A DNA stretch of 64,000 nt, taken from Coprinellus micaceus (Eukaryota > Basidiomycota > Agaricomycetes > Agaricales > Psathyrellaceae). The notes below the pieces were generated by a model. It was given only the letters and a program-made list of their open reading frames with translations. It was not told where the DNA came from and ran no database searches. Numbering within the stretch: position 1 is the stretch's first letter; each line of letters begins with the position of its first letter. A program made the position numbers and the translations under genes. The stretch spans positions 2,108,001 through 2,172,000 of the forward strand of contig OX596342.1 of NCBI GenBank assembly GCA_951394405.1, written 5' to 3'. Below are positions 22,960-33,882 of this stretch, piece after piece.

Positions 22960-24664
22960 ATATCTCGTCCAGCTCATCCCGCTTCCTTCCAGCCGCCTCG
23001 AAAGAGGATAGACACGACGGCATGCTCCCCTCGGCGTCGTTCGTCCCAAGGACGTCGTGCCCCCCACCCACCCGCGAGCGGCTTGGCCGTATTATCGAAG
23101 TGGAAGTCGAACATGTCCCTACCCTACCCATCCGTTTACACCCTGCATCATCCATCTCATCATACCTTCAGACTCATCTCGCATTTGCATTCCCCTAATC
23201 CGTATCTCGTGTCTCTAATCCTGTCTCTGTCTCTCTGTCATCATGCCCCTTACTCTTACCACTTACAACGCAAGTAGGCTAGGTTTACTCGTTACTTACC
23301 ACTTTCACTTAAGCCCCAAGTCGCGCGCTAGGCGTTTCGGCGTGGGTCTTCGACCTCTACCCTACTAGCTTCGAGATAAGTTCTAGGTAGATACGGTACG
23401 AGGTCTCGAATCTTATCGTTACCGAGGAGGCTATGTAGGTTCGAAGGGATGAATTGGAGAGGTCCAGAAATGCGTCTGTCGGCGAAGCGCGCGTACCACA
23501 CTGCCAGAGGTCCGGAAAACCGTCGGGGCCATTTGATCCGGACCTCCTGAGGGGCTCCGCGTGTAGCCATGCAGTGGGTGTGGGCCCCTGGGCACAGGAA
23601 CGATCGCGCCCACTCCGAGGCTCTGAAACACAGCACCGTAGTAGATGTGTCTCAAATGTAGACTTGGTATATACTACCGGCGTGCACCCGCCATCGAATA
23701 CACAGCGGTATAGATTCAACAGCACGTCGGCGAGCCAAGCCCATCCTGCTCGGCTTCCGCTTCTCCGTGTGTGGGTCATAGTCAACAATCAGCTTACTTA
23801 CGAGCGGACAGGCACAAATCAAGATACTTACATAGGAGCGGGTGAGCTGGTTCGCTGTTGCCAAGCGACAACTTCGAGAAAAAGGAAAACAAGGTTGGCT
23901 ACGTGGGAGGATACGGAAGTGTGGGCGCTTAATATTATGTGCCCTCCCTTGAGGCCTCGCTCGTGGAACCGTCCGCGTACATACCTTCAAGAGACCGATT
24001 GATCGAGTTTGGGTTCGTTTCTCGGTAACTCGGTTAACGTTTTCCAGTGCGAGAGTGTGAATTGACGTCCATAGAGCATCCCAAGGGCCTGATTTGGTGG
24101 GATGGAGCTGGGGCGGGTAGAACGTCGCCGCCGGCCGATTTATGTAGGTGGGAGGGACGCTCCGAGTCCTTTACCACAGTATGCGGAGGGGCGCGCCGGA
24201 CATAAGCATACTCCCACTGGTTCGTATGTATGTGCCATGTTGGATGGGTATTCCCGAGGCGAAGGGCCGAGACAGGACGATTCACGGCAAATTGGGATGA
24301 CGACGGGCGCTTATTTCGATGTGGTCGGACGGCGAGGCACGATGAAGGTTCCTCGAGATGCCTTTCATTAAATTTAAAGCCATTTTGAGTGGTGAACCAC
24401 AGGTTCCATTGGGGTCCTCCAAGGCGCAAGATCATTGCCGGGTCCGCACACTCACCCACGGACAACATCCAGGCCCTATTTAAATATCTTCGGGTAGGTG
24501 GGACCCCGCTACGGTGCCAACACTTCTGAGGGCAGTATAAACAGATAATTTTGTAGCTATATGGTATCGTGTAACGACGTTGCAGTGGTCGGTACGACCA
24601 AGTATGCATCTGATGGGACTGACAACAAATTGAAAGCATGAGGATTCTGGGAGTCGTATGGAAA
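22960..24664. repeat. LysM-to-NACHT spacer, repeat copy 3
   Basis: Third copy of the spacer (compare 8322-10520 and 13372-15292). Recognisable blocks are at 23880-23960, 24100-24390 and 24470-24640. The 201-aa frame at 24034-24639 is not conserved in the other copies and is treated as chance. GGGCGCTTA occurs at 23923 and 24305. Confidence 0.7.
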
Positions 24665-27414
24665 TTAGAAACGGTATATTCGCGTTTCTGGGGTGAGCAA
24701 GGGAGACTCTGGAGTCTCTAGCGAGGCCATCCATGAGAATGCACCAGTGCTACGGGTTCCTGGAAACCACAACTCGAAATATACTGCAACGTCTCCAGGA
24801 AGAACCAGGCAGACCGTCGTCAGCTTGCTGTCAGGAAATTGAAGGAGGGTGCAGAAAACCTGTCAATATTGGTGAATGAGAATGCTGTGGCGAAGGTGAC
24901 GTTTCCTTGAAGCCCTTACCCTCAGCATGTGCAGTACCGACAGGCCTTCGCAGCTTCTCTAAACATCATGTGTATTAATGAGATTGAAGACTAATGATGA
25001 AAAGCCAGATCGCGACTCACACTGAGCTTCACAGGTATACCGTGCCACTCCCTTCCACCTTCAGCCCAAGGGCTGGATTCAAGGAGGCCTGGAAACTAAT
25101 CAGGGTCAGTTCAGTCCACACTGGGTCAGAAACTGTGCTTACCCTCGCTTCAATGGCATAGACCGCTTGTTGAATATTGGGGACCAAGTTCGGAATCCTG
25201 AGACCAGCTGCCCCAACTTGGCTCGAACCAGGGTACATCCACTCTGGGCATGGGTAGGGGGCTTCAAGGAAGCGTAGCAAGGCCACATTGTCAAGTCCAC
25301 TGTCTGCCGCAACACCCAAGGCCAGGTGGCGAGTCCAATGTTCAACGGCGTACACAGGGTCAAGAATCCCGCGTACAGTGCAGGGGAAAAGACATCGCAT
25401 CAAATGGACAGCAAGGCATCTATGCAGGTCAGGGCCAGGGGGAGCTTCCCGAATCCTAACCATGTCCGTGATAGGAATTGGGGTGCCATCGCTGTTCGAC
25501 CATGCAGTGTTCGTCATAATCTCCAAAAAGGCTCCTAAGAGAAGTCCGATTGGTGGCAATCCTTTACTGTGACGCTGCTTTGCAACATAAAGGCAATGCT
25601 GGTCACTTGCGGCACCTGGTAAGGTGTCAGGTGAGGTAATTGCAACTGAGGTGAAATGTGCCACCCAGGCAATCTGAAAGTGAGGCGTTGGAATGTAGGG
25701 TTTGGTGATGTGGAAAATGAAGTCCAGGTGCTGTTTCGCTGGGCCTGGTAGAGATGTCCAATGATGGATGATGAACTCCTCTGCATATTCTCGAAGGGCA
25801 AAGGGTTTGTGATAAGAGGTTCCATCTGGTCTGGGTTCGATGCAGATCTTCAGGGTCTCATAGGCGAGATGTGCGCGAACGTCATCTCGCTGGGACGGTG
25901 AGATTATCTCTTTGGACCGCTCCTCGTCAAGGATAAAGTCTCTGAGGGATGTATGGAACACGGTGACCGGTGTCTCATCATCGCCAGGGACATGGAAGAT
26001 GGACTGAAGGGGAACAAGGGTATGCACGACCTCGAAAGTGCGAATGTGACACAGTTTGGCGAGATCTGAGGTGGAAAATGAATCATGGAGGAATGCAATG
26101 GTGAGGACTACCAGGGCGAAATGAGGGTAGTGCCTGGCGCGCAGTAAGACTTGCTGGTAGAGACCATCCAACCCTGGATTCATGCGGAGAGCACGGTTGA
26201 ATCGGACCATCGGTGTCAACCCATCGTCTCCACCAGCATCTGTACCCAAGATGTACTTGAGTAACGTGGTGATGAAAACAAAGGATCCATCGGCATGTTC
26301 GACGAGTTGGTCGACATCGTTCTCGGGTGGCCATTTTTGTCCATATGATCGAATGACAAGGTTTCCCATCGCAGCCTCGGTAAAGGTGTCCCGAACAACC
26401 TTCATTATGTCACGCCGGGGGTGGTGGTCCCGCAGATTCTCGATATGAACCTCAGGCCTCTGGACATGCGCTCGAATATGCTCTTCGATACGGCTGGCGA
26501 TTAGAAAGCGCAGTGGAAGGTTGTGGTATTCTTTGAGCAGGTGGAGGATATCGTCAAGGAGTGCCGCAACCTCGTCGCGGTCCTCGCACTCATCCAGCCC
26601 ATCCAACAGAACAAGGAATGGACCAAACGTTGGAAGTAGGGATGATGGCGGAGGTGGAGGAAGCGGCGAAGCGGCGGAGGTGTTGGGGCAGTCAACGATT
26701 GGGGTAGGCTTTGCAGCTGCCTCCAGATCGCGTAGATGCCTCTGGAGAGGCTCGAATATCAACCACTTGAGTTGATTACCTGGGGACATGGCCTGCAGAC
26801 CAGGCTTCTTGAGGGCAGACTCCACCGATGGGCCAGTGGCTGGAATCCGAGCCATCATCTGATCGGCCAAAGTCACGACGAGCCTAGCGATGCGACTCCT
26901 ATCGCCTGACCCTCGGAAGAAGAAGAAGCAGCCCAACAAAAGTCCCCTCTCGTCGAGATCATCTGCCACCGCCTGGGAGATTGCGGATTTGCCGCATCCT
27001 ACAGGTCCGCAAAGCCACACGATACGGGTGCCGTCGGGAATGGGACCTGGCTGGGGATCCCTGTTGCCTTGATATAATAATAAAAAATGCTCAAATTCGA
27101 GATCCTCAAACGGCTCATCCAATACCCACGACCGTAGCTTGCCGAGCACCTTCTTCCGGGTACCAGGAAGGCAACTCGAGTTGGGGGGACAAGTTCGGCG
27201 GTTGCGAGTATGCGATGCATCGGGGATGGGGGTGAGGCACTCTGGGAGGCCGGGTGCCAAACCGTGGTATACGAACTGATTAATAACACCTAGATACTGA
27301 AGTTAACGCAGGGGCGAACTTGTAGGGAGAACCAGCGCTTACCTTGGTTCACGCCACTGTTCGAATTCAATGCCTGTCCGACGTTGTGCATAGGGGCTTG
27401 ATAGGTGTGGTGGT
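24665..27414 (-). CDS. NACHT NTPase (NLR-like), copy 3, open
   Basis: Close paralog of copy 2 with the same gene structure. Exons on the minus strand are 27414-27343, 27289-25143, 25095-25021, 24958-24920 and 24859-24665, all in phase, at least 842 aa. Walker A GPVGCGKSAISQ, the RSRIARLVVTLADQ strand, Walker B LLDGLDECED and the FLIASRIEEHI sensor are intact. The 72-nt exon encodes HHTYQAPMHNVGQALNSNSG, again without an ATG, so the extreme N-terminus is unresolved. It lacks the basic insert of copy 2. The C-terminal exons read FPGLLESSPWAEGG, RSCEGLSVLHMLR and VFCTLLQF. No C-terminal repeat domain is seen. It lies convergent with LysM copy 3b. Confidence 0.85.
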
Positions 27415-27899
27415 CTGTACCAAACACATTTAAAAGTCGGTTCCTTGATTGCGACTGGGGATTGCGATATCGCCCATGTCAAGGACGGTGCTCACTGGTC
27501 GCATATGGCTGACTTGAGGATCCTTGTACAAAGTCGCCCCGCCGTACTTCAACCATGTCGTCGACCCAGATGCGGACACTGGTCTAAGAAAGGCGTAAGA
27601 TGGAGGGAGGATAGAGTAGACGAGAGCGGTCGACGGGGATCAAAGTGAACGCAGGAGGCAAAGTTTGCCCGGTGCCAGTCCCACTTTGTGGCCGAATGTT
27701 CCCACACGGCAGGAAGGAGGCACGTGCATTAAATTAGCGCCCGTCCCTGAAGCCCCCAGCGTTTCAATTCAGTGACGATCCAGATTCCACGGCTAATGTG
27801 GATAGACAGTCTCCAACTCCCGTGTCATTAAAGTATGCGTACATATGTAGCTGAAACGATGAGAGAGGGGTGAGGACCTGTGTGCTTTGTGAATGGATA
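27415..27899. other. Upstream region of NACHT copy 3
   Basis: Paralogous to 18145-18500 upstream of copy 2. Conserved blocks include GGGCGATATCGC near 27470 and AATTAGCGCCC near 27732. No start codon could be fixed. Confidence 0.5.
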
Positions 27900-28530
27900 G
27901 GTCACTGGAGATTAGGTCGCTGACCGAACCAGCCTCCCTACTTCTCCTCCCAACCTCGGAAGAAAAAGCTCATTAACTTCAAGCCCGCGCCCTCTTCGTC
28001 CAGACATTCGTCTCTAGTACACCCCGTGGAATCGGGTACCTGTCGCACCTACCCGGTCCCCAGAGGCAGATGATATGCCGCATTTTCTATGGAAACGGAG
28101 TGACACAGCTCGGCCTCGCGAGGCACAGGTGGTGCAGTTCGAAGGCTTTGAGCGCGTTGTAGGCCAGCCCGGCCTCGCCATTTGTCTCTGGGCCGACATT
28201 GGGCTCGAAGCTTGGGACCGGCGCCGAGGCTACGATCCTCGCATCTTCTAGAACCCGTGGAAACAGACCGGGAAAGCGTCGGCCTCGCGAAGCAGAGGTG
28301 GCTCGGTTCGAAGGCTTTAAGAGAACTGTAGGTAGCCCGTCCTTTCCAGCTGCCTCGTGGCATCGAGCTCGGCATCGAAGCTTGGGACCAGCGCCGAGGC
28401 TACGACCCTCTGGACAACCGCCTTCCTTATCCACGGAAGGCAGTTGGGATTGGGTGGTGGGGGTTCAGCGGTTGTAGGTGCGTTATGCGCCGGTGATGAG
28501 GGAGAGTCGAGAAAGGAGTTCATTTTTGGC
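27900..28530 (-). pseudogene. NACHT N-terminal relic with internal tandem repeat, second copy
   Basis: Counterpart of 18930-19660. PPPPNPNCLPWIRKAV near 28430-28480 matches the PPNSNCLPGTRKKV segment just before Walker A of the intact copies. The P-loop itself is reduced to LPLGTG near 28050. Two diverged tandem units of about 172 bp start near 28110 and 28282, each carrying a GGTTCGAAGGCTTT-like block and a TCGAAGCTTGGGACC-like block. Reading frames are broken. Confidence 0.6.
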
Positions 28531-28679
28531 TGGTCCGTATGAGGGTTGGGTGTCGGCGTTCGAGACAGGTCGAGATGGATCGAGTGTGGGGATGTGAGGG
28601 CGACTGTCGCGGTGGTCGTACCAGAGGAGGGTGAGGCAATACCATTGGAGGGCTAGGGCAGGGCGGGGGAGCGTAGCTG

Positions 28680-30130
28680 TTCCGAAGAAGGGGAATCAGC
28701 TGCTAAGCTTGGGTTTGAGAGGAGACCACGAGGACGGGAAGAGTGGGGATGGTACTCGTGCAAGCAACGGAGGAAGGAAAGGAGCATGGGTGGAGGGAAG
28801 AGAGCAGATGTAAGAGAAACGGTAAGACGCACCATAAAACACGTTCCCCAAGAAACAGTGAATAAACACGCTCCACCACAGCATGCGCTCAGTCCAGGGA
28901 ATCCAATTGAGAGTGTTTGCGATTACGGCGACGAACTTGTTTCCTGTGGCATCTCAATTAAGCCTTGGATCGGCCGGGGGTGCGAAACGTACACACTTGT
29001 GTACCCAAGGTCGGTCGATAGCTGGGAGGAGGCGCGGAGGATCATGCTTTGAGGAGCTCGACGCGAGTATGGGGTCTTGAGGGTGCAGCGCCTGGTGAGA
29101 ATGCGTCAGCGTTTCGTTTTAGGCATGCAATCGAAGGTAGGAAGATGGGCGAAAGAGGGCCATAACGATGTTATAAGGATGCAGAGAAAACACACCTAGT
29201 AAGTGAACAAGAAATTCAAAAACGCACCAAGCGCACCCCAAGTCGGCTCTCATTCAGGATCTGCAGCTCGAAGCCCTTTCACGCTATCTACACGCCGCAT
29301 CACACTACGCCGTTCAGCCGAGCGTTGCGATTACGGCGACGAATTTATACCCTGTGCCATCTCGATTATTAATTAAGCCGTGAACCGGGCGGAGAGGGAA
29401 ATGTGCACACATATGTTCCCAAGGAAAGCCAATAGCTGGAAGGAGGGAGTGAAGATCATGATTGAGATTTGAGGAGGTATGGGCGAGTGTGGGGTTTTGA
29501 GGGTGGAGCGTCTAGTGATAACGTGTCAGGATTTCGTTGTATGCATGCATTCGATGGTAGGAAGGTGGGTGAGAGAGGGCCATAAGTATGGCCAAAGTGT
29601 GGTGTGAATGAAGGATAATTAGAGGTGGTGGGAGATGATGCAGAGAAAATGCGCACCTAAACGACGAACAAGAATCTAAACGGCGTACCCTACGTCGACT
29701 CTCATTCAGGATCTACAGCTTGAAATCCCTTCACGCTATCTATCCTCGCGTGGATTCCCGTGAAAGGTATCTCTCCAGTGTCAACTCTAACAGTCACGTT
29801 AGCCTCTTCCCCAGTGCAACCAACCGACGAATGCACGCACCAGGCCGGAAATCGACAAGTCTGTCTATTCACCGTAGGACACTCGTGGTTTTCACCTCTG
29901 CACTGGACATCCGCGCTTTCATGTTCGCAGAAGAGGTGGGGTGGAGTGAGGTGAGTCAAGGGGTTGGAACAATTTTGGCGCACGACTGGTTTGGAGAGGA
30001 ACAGGTGGCAGTGTCGGCGCTTATTTACCCACGAGAATCTGCAAGAACCCGTTGTCAATGGGCCAGGTGCAGTTGGACCTTGGCCCGACGGGCGCGGCGC
30101 AGACTCTCCCCTCTCCCGTCGCCCTCCGTC
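28680..30130 (-). pseudogene. YIF1 exon relics, sets 2 and 3
   Basis: Two consecutive sets of YIF1 fragments. Near 28820-28885 LWWSVFIHCFLGNVFYG matches exon 5. Near 29290-29350 the nucleotide block before exon 5 recurs again. Near 29710-29780 FTGIHARIDSVKGF matches exon 3 (LLTGLHAGINSTKGF). Near 29860-29930 ADVQCRGENHEC matches exon 2 (VDVQGGGANHEW). All are on the same strand as YIF1 and all are frame-broken. Confidence 0.7.
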
Positions 30131-30179
30131 CTCCCCAGACGATGTGAACTCCAAAGGAGACTGAGGGTAGTCAGGGAAC

Positions 30180-30370
30180 GAAAGATATCTTCTCTCTTTC
30201 ACACTCGCCTTCGTCCATTCGCGCTCGTCCTCCCTAATCCCAAGAGCGATCCGGATTCCGCTCACGATCTTCCTGGCCTACTGGCTCAGCTGATAACTCG
30301 CCGCCATCAACCCTGGCACCATCAACCCCGCGTATTCGAACCTCCAACCCGGTCAAACCCTGTCAAGATG
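30180..30370 (+). pseudogene. LysM protein, copy 4 (small relic)
   Basis: Between about 30285 and 30355 one frame reads LAAINPGTINPAYSNLQPGQTL, matching LAALNPGTIDPACSNLQPGQSL of the intact LysM 1. The conserved Cys is replaced by Tyr, and no other exon is left. The upstream CT-rich block also matches that of copies 2 and 3a. It marks the right end of the amplified block. Confidence 0.75.
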
Positions 30371-30613
30371 GACAAGAAGGGAAATTCTCTGCTAGGCTAG
30401 CTATAGGGGGTAAGTACTTACTTGTGCCCACAAAAAGCCTACCGGGGTGTATCCTCTGTCCGCGGGACCAGTGGGTCGGCCTGAACGCCTCTAAAGCAAG
30501 GTTACTCTCAAACCGGAAGAAGGTAAAAGGGTATCCATTATCCATCCATCCCAAGGGCCCACCGCCTCCTCATCTCATACAACGTATTACACGCATTACA
30601 CCAAGTTCAAACC

Positions 30614-32232
30614 CTACCCAAGCCTAACCAACGCCCCCATATACAGAACCTGCATACACGCCTCGATAAACAAGAACGTGATCCTCCTCCGCCTCTGTGC
30701 GGGGTTGACCGTGGACGCGCCGGAGGAGGCGGGGATGGCGATGGAGGGGTCGGGGAGGACAAGGGAGCGGAGGGAACGGAGCTATCGAAGTGGGAGTGGG
30801 TTAGTTCGCTTGTTTCGTTGGAGTGGAGCACATAGAGAGAGGTGGAAGGGAAGGGAGACGAGGGAAAGGGGAAGCATGGAGGGAGACGCACCATGAAGAA
30901 CGCGTTTCCCAAGAAACAGTAGACAAACACGCCCCACCACAGTACACCCTTCAGTCCTAGGAACCCAGCCGAGAGCGTCGCGATCACGCCGACGAATTTG
31001 TAACCTGCAGTATCCCCATTAAACCCGAGTAGATTGAGAGAGAGAGCCTGACGGACGCACCTGTGTAAGCGAAGATCTACGAGCTGGGATGAGGGTGCGA
31101 AGGACGACGTGGATGCGCTAGGCGCGAGGGTGGGGATGTTGAGGATGTAGCAGCTGGAATAGGAGGGTTAGATTAGCATATCCGGTCGCTTCAATTGAAC
31201 GAAGCTAAGGCGGGATGGGAAGGAACGCACACAAGTTTAACGAACAAGAAATCGAACATCACGACCAACGTCGCTCGGCTCGTGCTCTCACCCAAGATCT
31301 GTGGCTTGAACCCCTTCGTACTGTTGATCCCCGCATGTAGGCCCGTAAGGAGGATATACGTCACAATAGCCATCACTGTCCAAGTCCCTCTCAGCTACCC
31401 TGTTCCCAACGAACGAACGAATCCAGAAACGCACCTGGGATATACAAATCCGGACTATTCACGTCTTCTCTGGGTGTACACCACTCATGGTTTGCACCCC
31501 CACCCTGCACGTCCACGCGTTTCGTCCGGCGCGCCCAGGGCTTGTGCATCCACGGGAAGAGCAGCAGCCGCATTTTGGACAGGACGTAGGAGTTGGAGAC
31601 GTTGAAGTGGTGTTTGAGGGTTTGTTGTGGGAGGAGGGTTGCGAACTGATCATCCGGACATAATTTAAGTTTAGGTGAACAAGGTGACCAGCAATAGATG
31701 CAACGCACATTCTTCTGCACATAATCCTGCCCCGCGGCAACCGCACTCTGCCCGAGCTGCATCCCAAGCTGCGCAGTCGTATCGTTGATCCCCCACGCTC
31801 CAAAGTTTGGGTGGAAGCCCTGCCCGCCCATCTGTCCTGCCGGTCCCTGACCCATGTGCCCCTGTGCCTGCTGCTGCCCATGCCCACCGCCGTAACCCCC
31901 GCCGTCCTGCTGCTGTCCCTGCTGTTGTTGGTGTTGTGCTTGCATTCCGCTAGCACCGCCCGAGCTACCAAAGGCCCCTGCATACGCGGGGACGTACGGC
32001 TGGTACCCCCCTCCCCCAGCCGAGGAGCCGGAGGAGGTGGAGTAGGCACCGGCGGCTTGGTGTGGAGGAGGGAGGGGTTGCTGTGGGGGTACGGGCCCTG
32101 GAGATGAGGAGAATCGTTGGTAGCCTTGCGGAGAGGAAGATGTCGAGGGTGGTTCGGGGATGTAGGCCGGGTGGGTAGGGCTGGGTGTCGTAGAGGAACC
32201 GGAGGCGGGGAGGAGGAGTGCATGTGCGCCAT
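30614..32232 (-). CDS. YIF1: YIF1 homolog (Hrf1 family), two apparent frameshifts
   Basis: YIF1 is a multi-pass Golgi/COPII vesicle protein that partners Yip1 and Ypt GTPases in ER-Golgi traffic. Six exons are visible on the minus strand: 32232-31709, 31645-31435, 31375-31231, 31153-31061, 31004-30892 and 30781-30614. Diagnostic stretches are NDTTAQLGMQLGQSAVAAGQ, then LKHHFNVSNSYVLSKMRLLL, PREDVNSPDLYIP, TYILLTGLHAGINS and YKFVGVIATLSAGFLG, ending MGALVRLG. Two frame breaks are inferred. One is near 32172-32180, where RHPALPT and HPAYIPEPP are in different frames and a CCCA repeat unit seems lost. The other is near 31070-31078 (QLVD and FAYTG in different frames). Either this copy is newly inactivated or the sequence has errors. 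Confidence 0.8.
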
Positions 32233-33882
32233 GATGATTGCGGGTGTTCGGAGGCGATTAGGGGACGTTTGAATCGACGGGGCTTTGGCGGAGCGGCAAA
32301 GATAGAGCTAGTTTTCCTGCAGCAGCGAGCGAGGATCTTTTTGTGGAGATGAGAGGAACGAGGATTCAAGTTACAAGCGCAGCGATGAGTGTGACGACGA
32401 GGCGCGCGGTCGGTGATGGCGACGTGGAAGGCTTTTGCTCCTAACATGAGCAAGCAAGGGACTAGCCGAGATGCCGAACTGCGCGGGCGCTTAAATGGGA
32501 TTGGGTCCCAAAGCAGGACCGTGGGCGAACAAAGATGTTGGCGCGGAAGGCGGCGTCGAGGGCGTATCTCGTAGGATTCTAAGGGGATCGCTTTACGCAG
32601 AAACGCTTGGAATCCGAGAGTCCCAGGTGCCACTGTCGCTATTTAGACCCGGAGATCCTCCGATGGGGCTCGGGGGGAAGTTTCCCGTTCATATAAAAGG
32701 CAGAAATTTGGTGGACTTGAGCAGGTTTGGGCGGGCGCGTGGACCTGTGGAGTTCACGAGCGTGCCCGTCGGGCATGGGGCGGCAATCACCGACGCCCGT
32801 TCGCAGCGGCGGTTCGGCATTTCAACATTTGGCTCAGAGCTCCCAGCTTCTCCCCGACCAACTCTCACTGGCAGCCTCATGAGTGTCTGCATCTTGGATT
32901 AGACCAAACAAACCTCCTCCCCTATCCGACCGCGTCCAACCTAGCTCTACCAGTTCTGAACTGGATCGGAGGACCTCGAGTCACCTTGGAAAACTTCAAC
33001 CCGCTTCGGATTCCCACCCAACCAACCACATCCCAAACTTGGCGCGTACCAGCCGGTCTCGCAAGGGAAGGGATAGGAAGGGGAGGGCATAGGGGGGCCA
33101 GTCGAGCTACTCGCGCTAGGGTTCGGGGAGGAGGTGGGGGCGTTGGGTGGGGAGGAAGGGGAGGGGTGAAGGGGTGAAAAGGAAGAAGAGGAGGGGTGAA
33201 GAGAGGGACTTGGTATGAGAAGGAGAAGAAACACGAGGGCAGGAGAATGGAGAGAAGCACGAGGAGATTGGGTGGTAAAAGTCCTTGCTGAACTCGAGAA
33301 GCTCAACGAGGGCTTCTACTACGCACTCTCCGTTTTCGTTCTTACCCCGTTCCCTTTCATGCTGGTGCCGGTCTTGCTGTCCCTCCCTTCTCCATGGAGG
33401 GCCTGCTATTCCGTCTGTTCTTCATCGAGACTCTCCATCCCTCTCTCTGCTCCCCCGTTCATATTCATATTTCCACCCGGACACCGGCCACCCGCCCTGG
33501 GTCGTCCACCAACGTTAATTTGCGCCTGTCCTGACATGGCTGTTCTACGACATACATCCGTACATACATCCAACTCATCTACTCAGCTAATGTTCGGGGG
33601 TCGGTGCAACTGCTAGTCCCTCTGCCTTCGACTTGGTGTGTTCCACTCGGTTTCACCCCGCGGGTGTCTGTTGAGGGGGATTTTTAAAGGCTTCGAACTG
33701 ACATAGGCATTCGTCCATCGCTGAGGCCAGTGTCTACACAATTAAGAGCCGCGCCCATCATGGATACGGAAACTATTTCCAGAAACGTACAGATTGCTGG
33801 TGCTGTGCAATGACAGCGTCGATGCTGGCATTGGTTTGCTGCTCTATCTTCCCCCCATCACTCTCACCGACCCCAGAAATCC
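32233..33882. other. Spacer between YIF1 and NACHT copy 4
   Basis: Divergent intergenic region serving both genes. No coding feature is supported. It includes GGGCGCTTA at 32485-32493, about 250 bp upstream of YIF1, and a purine-rich tract at about 33060-33300 on the plus strand. Confidence 0.5.

Noticed and set aside
24034..24639. 201-codon minus-strand frame in the third spacer copy
   Set aside because: The paralogous spacers at 9.7-10.3 and 14.4-15.1 kb do not keep this frame and carry indels, so it is chance.
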